Counted from the first letter of the stretch, positions 14,733-23,305 are shown. The stretch is 26,767 nt of DNA from Acidimicrobiia bacterium UBA4744 (GCA_002403855.1 DHIO01000011.1:1-26767); one strand, 5' to 3'. Notes: generated by a model from the letters alone, not told the origin. Made by a program: numbers and translations.

Positions 14733-15467
14733 CTATCTGGCGGCCAGGGTGCCGAGGTAGAGTTCGATCACCTTTGGGTCGTGGAGCAACTGCCGCCCGG
14801 TTCCCGTGTAGGCGTTCTGGCCTTGATCGAGGACGTAGCCCCGATCGGAGATCTGCAAGCAGCGCCGCGCATTCTGCTCGACCATGATGATGGAAACCCC
14901 GGTCTCTTTGATCTTGCCGATCCGGTCGAACACCTCGTCCTGATTGGCAGGCGACAGTCCGGCGGAAGGCTCGTCGAGCAGCAGTACCGACGGGTCCATC
15001 ATCAGGGCCCGACCCATGGCCACCATCTGCCTCTCCCCGCCCGACATGGCCCCGACCCGCTGATTCTTGCGCTCCGACAACCTCGGGAAGAGGTCGGCGA
15101 CGAAGTTGGCCCGCTCGCGGAAGAGTCCCGGCTGCAGGTAGCAGCCCATCTGCAGGTTTTCCTCCACCGTCAATGAGGGAAAGACGTTCTCGGTCTGAGG
15201 AACGAAACCGACACCTTTCTGCACGAGTTCGTGCGCGCGCAGGTTGGAGATCTCCTCTCCTCGCAGCTCGATGGAACCCGACCGTAGCTCGACAAGGCCG
15301 AAGATGGTTTTGAGGAGCGTAGACTTGCCGGCCCCGTTGGGACCGATGATCCCGACCAACTCCCCGTCGGCCAGAGTGAGGTCACTGCCGCGCACGATAT
15401 CGACCCCGGGCAGGTAGCCCGACACGACATCGTGACACTCGAGGAGACGCCGCGTTTCGTCACTCAT
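14733..15467 (-). CDS. livF: Branched-chain amino-acid ABC transporter ATP-binding protein LivF
   Basis: A 244-aa ATPase of the LivF type. Walker A is GPNGAGKST at about 43-51, the Q-loop follows in VPQTENVFPSL, the signature is MSGGERQMV and Walker B is SVLLLDEPSAGLSP, with the switch histidine replaced by VEQNARRC, as is usual in LivF (Gln). It works with LivG to drive import of amino acids. Its ATG overlaps the livG stop by 4 bases (ATGA), so the two are translationally coupled. It is the last gene of the minus-strand operon. Confidence 0.95.
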   Translation of the reverse strand: MSDETRRLLECHDVVSGYLPGVDIVRGSDLTLADGELVGIIGPNGAGKSTLLKTIFGLVELRSGSIELRGEEISNLRAHELVQKGVGFVPQTENVFPSLTVEENLQMGCYLQPGLFRERANFVADLFPRLSERKNQRVGAMSGGERQMVAMGRALMMDPSVLLLDEPSAGLSPANQDEVFDRIGKIKETGVSIIMVEQNARRCLQISDRGYVLDQGQNAYTGTGRQLLHDPKVIELYLGTLAAR

Positions 15468-16336
15468 CCGTCACCATCCTCACCCTCGCTCTCGACGACC
15501 TCGTTTTCCGGAGTGGCCGCCTCGCCGTGGTGCTCCCCCAGGTAGGCGTCGATGACCGCCGGGTTGGCGGCGACATCGGCCGGACCGCCCTCGGCGATCA
15601 GCTTTCCTTCGGCCATCACCAGGATCCAGTCGCTGATGTCCATGATGACATCCATGTCGTGCTCGATGAAGACCACCGACATCCCCTCGTCGCGGAGGGC
15701 CTTGATGTGGACGAGCAACGATTCCGTCAGGGCGGGGTTCACACCTGCCATCGGCTCGTCGAGCATGATCAGGGTGGGCTCGACCATCAGGGCCCGGGCG
15801 AGCTCGAGGAGTTTCCGTTGCCCACCGGACAGTGTTCCGGCAAGCTCGTCCCTCATGTGGGCCAGTGTGAAGCGCTCGAGCAGGACCTCAGCGCGCGCCT
15901 CGATCTCCTTTTCCTTCTCTCTCCATCTCCAGGGGAGCAGGGCCCCAAAGACCTTCTCACCGGACTGGCCCGTGGCGCCGAGCTTCATGTTGTCCATAAC
16001 GGTGAGCTTCATGAGCGCTTTGGTCAACTGGAACGTGCGCACCATCCCCAACCGGGCTACCCGGTAGGCGGGAAGGCCCACCAGGTCGTTCCCGGAAAAT
16101 GACCAGGTGCCGCCGTTGGGGGTATCGAACCCGGTCAGCAGGTTGAAGAGTGTTGTCTTCCCGGCTCCGTTGGGACCGATCAGACCGGTGATCGTGCCTC
16201 TTTGCACCTCCAGATGATCGATATCCACCGCCACCAGGCCGCCGAAGTGACGGTTGACGCCGTCGACGACCAGCACCGGGTCGGGCTTCGCAACGCCCGG
16301 CACGGGTTGAACGTCCGCGAACACGTCAGCGGGCAT
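15464..16336 (-). CDS. livG: Branched-chain amino-acid ABC transporter ATP-binding protein LivG
   Basis: A 290-aa ATPase. Walker A is GLIGPNGAGKTTLF, signature LSGGQRKLLE, Walker B TLIMLDEPMAGVNP, and the H-loop VVFIEHDMDVIMDI. The LivG-specific VNP after Walker B and HD in the H-loop separate it from LivF. It has short acidic extensions at both ends (N-terminal MPADVFADVQPVPG and C-terminal EVVESEGEDGDG). ATG 16336 overlaps the end of livM by 11 bases, and its stop overlaps livF by 4. Confidence 0.95.
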   Translation of the reverse strand: MPADVFADVQPVPGVAKPDPVLVVDGVNRHFGGLVAVDIDHLEVQRGTITGLIGPNGAGKTTLFNLLTGFDTPNGGTWSFSGNDLVGLPAYRVARLGMVRTFQLTKALMKLTVMDNMKLGATGQSGEKVFGALLPWRWREKEKEIEARAEVLLERFTLAHMRDELAGTLSGGQRKLLELARALMVEPTLIMLDEPMAGVNPALTESLLVHIKALRDEGMSVVFIEHDMDVIMDISDWILVMAEGKLIAEGGPADVAANPAVIDAYLGEHHGEAATPENEVVESEGEDGDG

Positions 16337-17321
16337 CGATCAACGTCTCCTCCCTGCTTCCGAGCAGGCCTTGGGGCCGGAAGGTAATGAGGAGCATGAG
16401 CCCCAATCCGACCAGGATCCAGCGAACGGCGGCGACCTCCTGGGCAGTGAGCAGCCAGTCGGGAATGAAGCCGGCCGATACTGCCTGTCGCAGAACCGCC
16501 TCGGTGAACGACAGGAGAAACCAGAAGAGAATCGAGCCCACGACCGGCCCCAGAGCGCGACCGGGGCCTCCCAGGATGACCACCGCATAGGCCAGGAAGG
16601 TGAATATGGGCTGAAACGAGTCGGGGTTCACGGACTGCGACTGAACGGCAAAGAAGACGCCGGCCAAAGCCCCGATGGCGCCGCCGATGGCGAGGCTTTG
16701 CAGCTTGTAGCCGAAGACGTTCTTGCCGAGCGACCGCGCTGCATCCTCATCCTCCCGGATGGCTTTGAGCACTCTCCCCCACGGAGCCCGGGTGAGCATC
16801 CACACCAACCACACGCACAACGCCACCAGCAGCCAGCCCACGACGATCGCCCACAGGGTGTTGGCGTCCCAGGTGATGCGCCACACCCCGTAGGAACCAC
16901 GCGGGAATGGATTGAGGTCGTAGAAGTTATCGGCGAACTTCTGGATTCCGAAAACCCCCTGGGTGAGCGGCTCGAGGGCGCTGGACCGAGTCAGCAGACG
17001 AAGTATCTCGGCGGCGGCGATCGTGACGATTGCCAGGTAGTCCTCGCGCAGCCGCACGGTCGGCAGTCCGTAGAGGAGACCGAGCAACACCGCGGCGGTG
17101 ATCCCGATCAGAATGCCCAGCCAAAGCGGTCCGCCCAGATTGACGGTTATGGCCGTCCCGTATCCGCCGACCAGGAGCGATCCTACGTGGCCGAAGTTGA
17201 GGAGGCCGGTGTATCCGAACATCACGTTGAGACCCACACCGGCTAGAGCGAACAGCACGGCCGAGGTTCCGAACGCCGAACGCATCGCATCGACAAACGA
17301 GCGGACGATGTCGAAGTCCAC
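16326..17321 (-). CDS. livM: Branched-chain amino-acid ABC transporter permease LivM
   Basis: A 331-aa permease with about eight to ten membrane segments. The family sequences GYTGLLNFGHVGSLLVGGY, RLREDYLAIVTIAAAEILR and RALGPVVGSILFW are present. It forms the membrane channel with LivH. The start is GTG 17321 and shares one base with the livH stop (TAGTG), so translation is coupled. The end overlaps livG by 11 bases. Confidence 0.93.
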   Translation of the reverse strand: MDFDIVRSFVDAMRSAFGTSAVLFALAGVGLNVMFGYTGLLNFGHVGSLLVGGYGTAITVNLGGPLWLGILIGITAAVLLGLLYGLPTVRLREDYLAIVTIAAAEILRLLTRSSALEPLTQGVFGIQKFADNFYDLNPFPRGSYGVWRITWDANTLWAIVVGWLLVALCVWLVWMLTRAPWGRVLKAIREDEDAARSLGKNVFGYKLQSLAIGGAIGALAGVFFAVQSQSVNPDSFQPIFTFLAYAVVILGGPGRALGPVVGSILFWFLLSFTEAVLRQAVSAGFIPDWLLTAQEVAAVRWILVGLGLMLLITFRPQGLLGSREETLIDAR

Positions 17322-18424
17322 TATCCGACCCTCTCCTTCTTCCCGAGAATGCCCTGGGGGCGCACCAGCAGGACGATTATGAGTGCCGCGAAGGCGATCA
17401 CCAGCTTGAACTCGGTCGAGAGCCAGAGGCTCGACACCTGGGTGACAACGCCGATCAGGATCCCGCCCACCATGGCGCCGAAGGCAGTGCCCAATCCACC
17501 CAGGATGACCCCGGCGAACATCAGCAGCAGCAACTTGAAGCCCAGGTCCCAGGACACTCCGGCGAAGCCGATACCTTGAAAGACCCCGCCTAGAGCCGCC
17601 AGTGCTGCTCCCCCCATCCAGGTGGCGAGGATCACCTTGCGCACATCTATGCCCGACGCTTCCGCCAGGTCGCGGTTGTCGCGGACGGCTCGCATGGCCT
17701 TGCCGAGCTTGGTCTTCATCAGCAAGAGGCCCACCAGAGCCAAGACGAGCAACGAGACGATGATGATCGCCAGCTTCACGTCGGTGATCGAGATGGGTCC
17801 GTAGTCCTTGGCCACCTGGGTGGCATAGTCGCGGTACTTCTGGGTGCCGCTACCGAACCAAATGAGGATTACGTGCCTCACCACCAATGACAGGCCGATG
17901 GTGGTGACGATGAGGGAGATATTGGGAACTTTGCGTCTTCGCAGCGGTCCGAAGATGCCTTTCTCCAGCCCGGCGCCGAAAACGCTGCCGGCGACCACGG
18001 CCAGCACGGTGGCGACCGGCAGTGCCACCTGGAATCCCCAGGTACCGGCATTGAGGAACCAGGCCACGACGGCTCCGAAGGTCACCAACTCTCCGTGGGC
18101 GAAGTTGACCAGTCCGGTCACCCCGAAGATCAAAGACAGGCCCACCGAGGTGAGAGCGATGATCAAGCCCACGACCAGACCGTCGACGACCGTGTTGAGG
18201 AAGCGCGCCCCGAAGCTCCGTCCGGCTTGGGCTACCAGGGTGTTGTCGCCGAGCAAGCCGGTGGCGCCCATGGCCTGATCACTGATCAAAGCCACGGCGA
18301 CGACGACCAGGGCGATTGCCACCAGCCGGGGAACCGAGAACCTTCGGTGTCCGGCCGCTCGACCGGGGTCGTCTACCGGATCGTGCTGCCCGGCTAGAAG
18401 CCTGCTTCCCGCCCTTCCGGTCAC
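17321..18424 (-). CDS. livH: Branched-chain amino-acid ABC transporter permease LivH
   Basis: A 367-aa permease, longer than the usual ~300 aa of LivH because of an N-terminal extension of about 60 residues with its own hydrophobic helix (VAIALVVVAVALISDQAM). The conserved core is VGLIIALTSVGLSLIFGVTG then LVNFAHGELVTFGAVVAW. GTG 18424 is used, behind GGGGACAAG. First gene of the livHMGF operon on the minus strand; the promoter should lie in the 50-base gap before it or inside the AI-2E permease gene. The substrate follows LivK. Confidence 0.93.
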   Translation of the reverse strand: MTGRAGSRLLAGQHDPVDDPGRAAGHRRFSVPRLVAIALVVVAVALISDQAMGATGLLGDNTLVAQAGRSFGARFLNTVVDGLVVGLIIALTSVGLSLIFGVTGLVNFAHGELVTFGAVVAWFLNAGTWGFQVALPVATVLAVVAGSVFGAGLEKGIFGPLRRRKVPNISLIVTTIGLSLVVRHVILIWFGSGTQKYRDYATQVAKDYGPISITDVKLAIIIVSLLVLALVGLLLMKTKLGKAMRAVRDNRDLAEASGIDVRKVILATWMGGAALAALGGVFQGIGFAGVSWDLGFKLLLLMFAGVILGGLGTAFGAMVGGILIGVVTQVSSLWLSTEFKLVIAFAALIIVLLVRPQGILGKKERVG

Positions 18425-18474
18425 CTTGTCCCCTCGCCTGGTTTCGATAGGTTAGGCGCAGAGAAGACGGCGGT

Positions 18475-19719
18475 CTACTGGTCCGGCGAATCCAACTCCG
18501 GACTTTGCCCGACCTCGATTTCATCTCCGTCGGGAGGGAGCCTTCTCGTTTGTTCCTCACCGGCCCGGCGCAGCCTGCCGACGAGACTCTCGCGGGCGGG
18601 AGGCTCGTATTCCGTGATCATTGCCTCCACAGCCTCGTCCCACGACTCGCCCAGTACCCGGGTGCGCCACAAGTGACCGAAGAGAACCCGCAGGGCGGCG
18701 GCGACCGGAACGGCAACGAGTAGGCCGAAGAACCCGCCGATGGACCCTCCCAGGAGCAGGGCGAGAAGGATGAAGACCGGATTCAATTGGACCCGCGACT
18801 TGAGGATGTTCGGGCTGATGACGTGGTTGTCTAGTTGCTGGATTGCCGTGAAGATCGCCACCGACCACAGTGCGGTTCCTAGGTCGCGAAAGACCAGTGA
18901 GACGATGGCAGCCAGAAGCCCCCCGGCGAAGGGGCCGATGAAAGGAATCACGTTCAAGAAACCGGCGATCATTCCGATCAGCAGCCAGAACGGAACGTCG
19001 AGCAAGGCAAGCCCGAGGCTCGACAGCACACCGACGATCAGTGCCACGAGTAGTTGCCCTCGTACGAACCCGCCCACGACCCGCGCCATCTGGGTCGCCA
19101 CGTGGACGACTTCGGGACGGACCCGATCCGGCACCAGTCGCCGGGCACGCTCCTTGAATCCCGGCAAGTCGACGAGGATGTAGAAGGCGAGGACCGGGCC
19201 CAGCGCCAGAACGATCAGTACGTCGAGGCCGGTGCGGGCGAAACCCCCCAACTGGCTCAGCGTCTCCTCGATGCGTTGCTCGTCGAAGAAGTCGGCCAGC
19301 CACTCCTGCAGGGTCTCGACCGCGGAGCCTGCCCCGACCGACAACCCCAGTCGCTCCCCGAGGTCGACCAAGAACACGCCAATGTCGTCCACGAGTTGGG
19401 GTACCCGATCGGTGAATTCCGTCAGCTGATCACCGATGACCGGAACGACGAGGAATCCGACGAGCACTCCGATACCGAGGAACAGCAGATACGACACGAA
19501 CGAGCCGATGAGTCGATGAACTCCCCACTTCCGCATACGATCGACCAGTGGGCTCATCAGGTAGACAACAGCCCCGGCCAGCACGAGGGGGGGCCAGATG
19601 ATGCGCACGGTATACAGCAGCCACACCAGGCCCGCCAGCACGAGAACCATGCCGGTGATGCTCCAGGACATGACGCCGAAACGACGGAGCCGCTCGTAGG
19701 CAGTAGATGAATCGTTCAT
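18475..19719 (-). CDS. AI-2E family transporter (PerM-type permease)
   Basis: A 414-aa membrane protein of the AI-2E/PerM family with about eight helices. Typical segments are WLLYTVRIIWPPLVLAGAV, LNVIPFIGPFAGGLLAAI and QQLDNHVISPNIL (the Q-x-x-D/E-N segment near the C-terminal helices). A central soluble domain (LTEFTDRVPQLVDDIG, about 105-180) precedes the last helices. Family members export autoinducer-2 or act as Na/H antiporters, so the substrate is uncertain. The start is ATG 19719 with no clear ribosome binding site; the open frame upstream to 19986 has no family sequence. The polar C-terminal tail (PPDGDEIEVGQSPELDSPDQ) is unremarkable. Confidence 0.88.
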   Translation of the reverse strand: MNDSSTAYERLRRFGVMSWSITGMVLVLAGLVWLLYTVRIIWPPLVLAGAVVYLMSPLVDRMRKWGVHRLIGSFVSYLLFLGIGVLVGFLVVPVIGDQLTEFTDRVPQLVDDIGVFLVDLGERLGLSVGAGSAVETLQEWLADFFDEQRIEETLSQLGGFARTGLDVLIVLALGPVLAFYILVDLPGFKERARRLVPDRVRPEVVHVATQMARVVGGFVRGQLLVALIVGVLSSLGLALLDVPFWLLIGMIAGFLNVIPFIGPFAGGLLAAIVSLVFRDLGTALWSVAIFTAIQQLDNHVISPNILKSRVQLNPVFILLALLLGGSIGGFFGLLVAVPVAAALRVLFGHLWRTRVLGESWDEAVEAMITEYEPPARESLVGRLRRAGEEQTRRLPPDGDEIEVGQSPELDSPDQ

Positions 19720-19891
19720 TGATTGGCGTGGAGTGTAACGAGGCGGATCTTGGTTCTCGGTACTCGCCGCTTCTCCCGCCACCTGGGAAGCTCGGGGATG
19801 TTGCGAAGTGGGAGGGGCCGGTCTTGCAGCCCGGGTTGTCGGATCGCCGAGGATGGACTCGTTCCCGGGAAGCTCGGTGCTCGACCTACGG
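19720..19891. other. 172-base intergenic stretch before the AI-2E permease gene
   Basis: Nothing I can name. GGGAAGCTCGG occurs twice (19785-19795, 19867-19877), which may be chance. A promoter for the permease gene is expected here but is not evident. Confidence 0.3.
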
Positions 19892-20779
19892 TCAAGGCTG
19901 CCGGATCTCCACCCGGGCACCGTCCGCCACACCGATGAGAAGCGACGGGCCGACGAAGGGACTTTGGTAGCCATCGGCCGTTTCAACCCAACCGCCCGGC
20001 ACGGTGGCCGCTCCGGTCACCTCTACGGCGGTCTCGGACGGTACTTCGACGAGGTAGACACCGTCGACGTCGACCGTGACACCGTCCTCTCCCGGCGCCG
20101 GCAGATCAACGGAGCCGCTCCCGTCCAGCGACAAGGACTCGAGCCGTAACCCGGTGAGGTCACCGTCCAATTCCGGCGAGGAAAGCACCAGCGACCATAC
20201 CGGAGCGGCACCCAACGACAGCTCCCATCCGGACGTGCGGAACCAACGTCCTCCATCTGCTTCACGGAGCACGATGAAGAAGGGACCATCCTCGAAGCTG
20301 CTCTCTAGTGCCTCGGGAACGCCGGTCATGCCGCCGCTTCGCTCAACCCGTACCGCGTAAAGATCTCCCGCCGCAGCTCCTATCGACAGACGTCCTGTCA
20401 GATCCAGGCTCAATTCGGCAGTTTCGATGCCGGCAGTACGCGGCCCAACGAGATCGGCCGACGACGACGGCAACTTCTCCCATCCGGTCAGGTGAAGCAC
20501 CACGCTCGCTCCGAGCATCGTGATCAAGAGAAGCGGGAGTACCGCCGAGATCCTCGCCGGCCCTCTTCTGCGAAGGGGGAGTAAAGCGGCGGCTACGAAG
20601 AACGCCCCCACCACCAGCGGCCACAACGAGACCACGTCCAGCACCACAGAGGGAGCCAGGATGCCGCCGAATACTGCAGCGGTGATAGATACGACTGCCA
20701 CGACAACCATCAGCCAAGCCCACAGCGTCCACGGACTCGACGGCTTCCTTCGACTTGAACTCGTGGGGCCGGTGCTCAC
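19892..20779 (-). CDS. Membrane protein with possible toast-rack/LiaF-like C-terminal domain
   Basis: A 295-aa protein with three predicted N-terminal helices (LWAWLMVVVAVVSITAAVFG, LWPLVVGAFFVAAALLPL, AVLPLLLITMLGASVVLHL) and a soluble, mostly beta-strand C-terminal half of about 185 residues. Repeated strands (LSLDLTGRLSIGAAAGDL, LTGLRLESLSLDGSGSVDLP, VTVDVDGVYLVEVP) resemble the toast-rack domains of LiaF-type cell-envelope stress proteins. This match is inference from pattern only. The start is GTG 20779, which overlaps the stop of the LytR_C gene (GTGA), so translation is coupled. It is the last gene of a three-gene unit. Probable role: envelope-associated regulation or surface function; unknown. 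Confidence 0.6.
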   Translation of the reverse strand: MSTGPTSSSRRKPSSPWTLWAWLMVVVAVVSITAAVFGGILAPSVVLDVVSLWPLVVGAFFVAAALLPLRRRGPARISAVLPLLLITMLGASVVLHLTGWEKLPSSSADLVGPRTAGIETAELSLDLTGRLSIGAAAGDLYAVRVERSGGMTGVPEALESSFEDGPFFIVLREADGGRWFRTSGWELSLGAAPVWSLVLSSPELDGDLTGLRLESLSLDGSGSVDLPAPGEDGVTVDVDGVYLVEVPSETAVEVTGAATVPGGWVETADGYQSPFVGPSLLIGVADGARVEIRQP

Positions 20780-21351
20780 CCTTCGTATGATGCCCCAATT
20801 ACGATGATGATGTCGGCCTGGCTGACCCCCTGAAACAGTTCGACGATCGCATCGGGCGATACGAAGCGGGCTATAACGGCTGCTTCTACCTCGTATCCCT
20901 CCACGTACCACACATGTGATACCGCTAGGGGGGTTTCCCAGTTGTCCGGCTCCAGAGTCTGATAGCCGGCTTCAGCGAGGGTCTCCGTGAGATCGGCGGC
21001 TAGTCCGGGCCGATTCGTCGAGTTGAGGACCAGCACTGTGATTTCGGATGGGTCGCGTCCCGCCAGAGTGGTGGTAGTAGCCGCAGTCGTCGTTGTGGTC
21101 TCGGTGGTGGTGGTAGTGGTAGTGGCTACCGTCGTAGTCGTGGTAGCCGCCGTCGTGGACGTGGCAGCGCTCGCGGTGGTGGTCGTCGCCTGTGCGGTGG
21201 TGGTGGTTGACTCGTCGTCGGAGGAGAACAGAGCCCTCAGCCCCACCACGGCCCCAAAGACGAGGGCACCTACGATGACCACCTTGAGCGCGAAGACGGC
21301 CAACTCCCGGAAGAAACCGCCGTAACCGGGAGCGGCATGCCGCCCGGACAT
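20776..21351 (-). CDS. Membrane-anchored protein with Thr-rich linker and LytR_C domain
   Basis: A 191-aa protein: a short cytoplasmic start, one helix (LAVFALKVVIVGALVFGAVV), a low-complexity linker almost entirely Thr with Ala (about residues 53-95), and a LytR_C-like domain. The latter has ITVLVLNSTNRPGLAADLTE, TLAEAGYQTLEPDN and HVWYVEGYEVEA, the pattern of the C-terminal domain of LytR/CpsA/Psr cell-wall proteins, here without the catalytic domain. The linker suggests the domain reaches into the cell wall. The start is ATG 21351, sharing one base with the upstream stop (TGATG), and its stop overlaps the next start. The GGT/GTC-type trinucleotide DNA of the linker is seen on the plus strand. 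Confidence 0.8.
   Translation of the reverse strand: MSGRHAAPGYGGFFRELAVFALKVVIVGALVFGAVVGLRALFSSDDESTTTTAQATTTTASAATSTTAATTTTTVATTTTTTTETTTTTAATTTTLAGRDPSEITVLVLNSTNRPGLAADLTETLAEAGYQTLEPDNWETPLAVSHVWYVEGYEVEAAVIARFVSPDAIVELFQGVSQADIIIVIGASYEG
21068..21210. repeat. GTN trinucleotide low-complexity stretch coding a Thr-rich linker
   Basis: On the plus strand, GTG, GTC, GTA and GCC triplets run for about 140 bases, mirrored as ACN/GCN (Thr and Ala) codons in the minus-strand gene. A spurious valine-rich plus-strand frame is a by-product. Such DNA is prone to slippage and length change. Confidence 0.7.
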
Positions 21352-21620
21352 CACTTGTCCGCCGGGTCTGAGCCGTCGGCGATCACCCGGGGTTCCCGCC
21401 GACGACGGTTTCGCTCCGTACGGACTTTCAGAAGCCTGCGGACGGTCAACGGATCGTAGGCCATCGCGTTGGGGTCGTCGAGGAGCCCTCGGAGGATCTG
21501 GTAGTAGCGCCCGGCACTCATCCCGAGGTGTTCCTGGACGGCACGATCCTTCGGTCCGGGCACCAGCCACCAGGACCGCTCGAAGTCCAGCACCGCCCTG
21601 TCGCGTTTCGACAACGTCAC
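21351..21620 (-). CDS. DUF3263 family protein
   Basis: An 89-aa actinobacterial DUF3263 protein: LSKRDRAVLDFERSWWLVPG, then AVQEHLGMSAGRYYQILRG and DPLTVRRLLKVRTERNRRRR. The second part looks like a helix-turn-helix. Family function is unknown; a DNA-binding or regulatory role is possible. The start is GTG 21620, where the family sequence begins; the ribosome binding site is weak. Longer frames upstream add residues not typical of the family. It overlaps the next gene by one base, so it probably heads a three-gene operon. Confidence 0.85.
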   Translation of the reverse strand: MTLSKRDRAVLDFERSWWLVPGPKDRAVQEHLGMSAGRYYQILRGLLDDPNAMAYDPLTVRRLLKVRTERNRRRREPRVIADGSDPADK

Positions 21621-21659
21621 GAGCGTCAGAGTATTCCGGACCGCACCAAAACAGGGGGA

Positions 21660-21676
21660 TTTCGAGCCTATCGAAA
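21660..21676. promoter_or_regulatory. Inverted repeat TTTCGA-N5-TCGAAA upstream of the DUF3263 operon
   Basis: A perfect 6-bp inverted repeat with a 5-base spacer, 40 bases before the GTG start. It could be an operator of a dimeric regulator. Weak AATACT (minus strand, 21630-21635) may be a -10 box. Confidence 0.3.
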
Positions 21677-21874
21677 CCACGACCGGCCGATTGCGGATCG
21701 ATCGTGCGGGTCGGGGCCCGCTCTCCAATGTCGGACGGCCCGACGCCCAAGCGAGTGAGGGCGGCCCACCTGCAGGAGCCGTCTGATGGCCGCCTCAAGC
21801 GGCAAGCGATTGTGGACCGTCTCAGCAACTGCGCGCCTGGCCCGAACTGCGAATGACCGCGGGACCATCCGGGG

Positions 21875-23095
21875 CTATTGCAGCGCCACCGGGAGCTCCC
21901 GGATACCGCGGAAGACAAGGCTCGGCGTGCGCGGCAGCTGGTCTGTCTCCAACTCGAACTCGCTCACTCTCCTTGCGAATTGGGAGAACGCTACGTCGAG
22001 TTCGATCTTGGCCAGCGGGGCCCCCACGCAATAGTGAATTCCGCCTCCAAATGAAACGTGCGGGTTATCGGCCCTGCCCAAATCGAGTTCTTCTGGATCC
22101 CGGAACACTGTTTCGTCGTGATTAGCGGAGCCCATGAGCAAACCGACCTTGGTTCCGCGCTCGAGCAGTGTTCCTCTCCACTCGACATCTTCGAGCACCC
22201 AGCGTTCGAACATCTGTAGCGGCGAGTCGAAACGCAAGAGCTCATCCACGCCGGTTTCGATCAGGGCCGGATCCCGCCGCAGCCGTTGGAACTGCTCACT
22301 GTTCCTTGCCAGCGCCAACAGCCCGTTTCCGATGGCCTGGACGGTCGCCTCGTGGCCGGCGTTGAGGGTGAGGATGGCGGTCGCCACCACTTCGTCCTCG
22401 GCGAGCCGATCACCATCCACCTCTGCTTCGACGAGCGCAGTGATCAGGTCGTCGGTTGGTCGCCGCCTTCGGTCGGCAACCATGGATCGCACATAGTCGA
22501 CGAACTGGATGGTGGCCAGCTCGGCGGCGGTACCTTCCTCGGGGGTGCACGCTTGGTCGTACAGGCGCACGATGGCGCGTGACCAGCCGACCAGCAGGTC
22601 CTGATCTGCCGCAGGAACTCCCATCAGAGCGGCAATCATCGTGAGCGGAATGGGGGTTGCGTAGCCGCCGACCGCCTCCAGGCGCCCCTCTTCCAGGGCG
22701 CGATCGAGAAGCCTTTCCGCCGTTTCCTGCAGGCGGGGTCTGTAGCTCTCGGCGGCACGTTTCGAAAACGCAGAGTGGACCAATCGGCGTAGACGCGTGT
22801 GCCGGGGAGGTTCCAGGTCGATGAAGGACTCCCGGATGTAGGTCGTCCAGTTCGGAAACTGGGGAGGATAGATCCGGGCGAAGGCGCTGCCGTCGATCTC
22901 GTCTTCCGGAACAGCATGGCGAACATCACGACCGAACCGGCGATCTCGCAGGAGAGCATGAACGTCCCGATGGCGAGTGAAGAACATCAGTCCCCATGTT
23001 TCGTCGTAGAACATTGGCGATTCGGCGCGGAGCCGGGCGAAGGTCGGGTAGGGGTCGGCGGTGAATTCGGGAGCGTAGGGTTCAAAGGTCGCCAC
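21875..23095 (-). CDS. Cytochrome P450
   Basis: A 406-aa bacterial class-I type P450, a soluble monooxygenase that needs ferredoxin partners; no ferredoxin is next to it. The heme-binding loop FGGGIHYCVGAPLAKIE has the cysteine at about 356. The I-helix oxygen-activating motif is NAGHEATVQ, and ELLR is the ExxR of helix K. The N-terminus (FEPYAPEFTADPYPTFARLR) is typical. GTG 23095 is chosen because GGAGGG stands about 7 bases upstream; ATG 23110 adds five residues but has no ribosome binding site. The substrate is unknown. The long upstream frame is antisense of tRNA-Thr. The gene follows tRNA-Thr on the same strand by 137 bases. Confidence 0.92.
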   Translation of the reverse strand: MATFEPYAPEFTADPYPTFARLRAESPMFYDETWGLMFFTRHRDVHALLRDRRFGRDVRHAVPEDEIDGSAFARIYPPQFPNWTTYIRESFIDLEPPRHTRLRRLVHSAFSKRAAESYRPRLQETAERLLDRALEEGRLEAVGGYATPIPLTMIAALMGVPAADQDLLVGWSRAIVRLYDQACTPEEGTAAELATIQFVDYVRSMVADRRRRPTDDLITALVEAEVDGDRLAEDEVVATAILTLNAGHEATVQAIGNGLLALARNSEQFQRLRRDPALIETGVDELLRFDSPLQMFERWVLEDVEWRGTLLERGTKVGLLMGSANHDETVFRDPEELDLGRADNPHVSFGGGIHYCVGAPLAKIELDVAFSQFARRVSEFELETDQLPRTPSLVFRGIRELPVALQ

Positions 23096-23232
23096 GTTGG
23101 GGCCCTCCATGGAGCCACATTCTGCGTGACCGGGGTGTGCGCGTCCAGTCACCGCTCTCCGGTTGGCAAGCACCGTCAGCCTGAACGAGCCATGAAGCCG
23201 CGCGTCCCTGATCCTTCGGGCTTGAGTCCGAG

Positions 23233-23305
23233 AGCTGGCGGAGGGAATCGAACCCACGACCTGCTGATTACAAATCAGCTGCTCTGCCATCTGAGCTACG
23301 CCAGC
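23233..23305 (-). tRNA. tRNA-Thr (anticodon TGT), CCA not encoded
   Basis: A complete cloverleaf on the minus strand. Acceptor stem GCTGGCG/CGCCAGC. D arm GCTC-AGATGGCA-GAGC. Anticodon stem GCTGA/TCAGC holds TTTGTAA with anticodon TGT (ACA codons). T arm GTGGG-TTCGATT-CCCTC (the first and last pair are imperfect). The discriminator is T. Confidence 0.96.

Noticed and set aside
16371..17246. 291-aa plus-strand frame
   Set aside because: Antisense shadow of livM; no recognised domain and composition dominated by Arg, Asp, Gly and Gln.
21351..21918. Extension of the LytR_C frame upstream of 21351
   Set aside because: The upstream part overlaps the DUF3263 gene in a shifted frame and has no signal or family match; TGATG coupling marks the real start.
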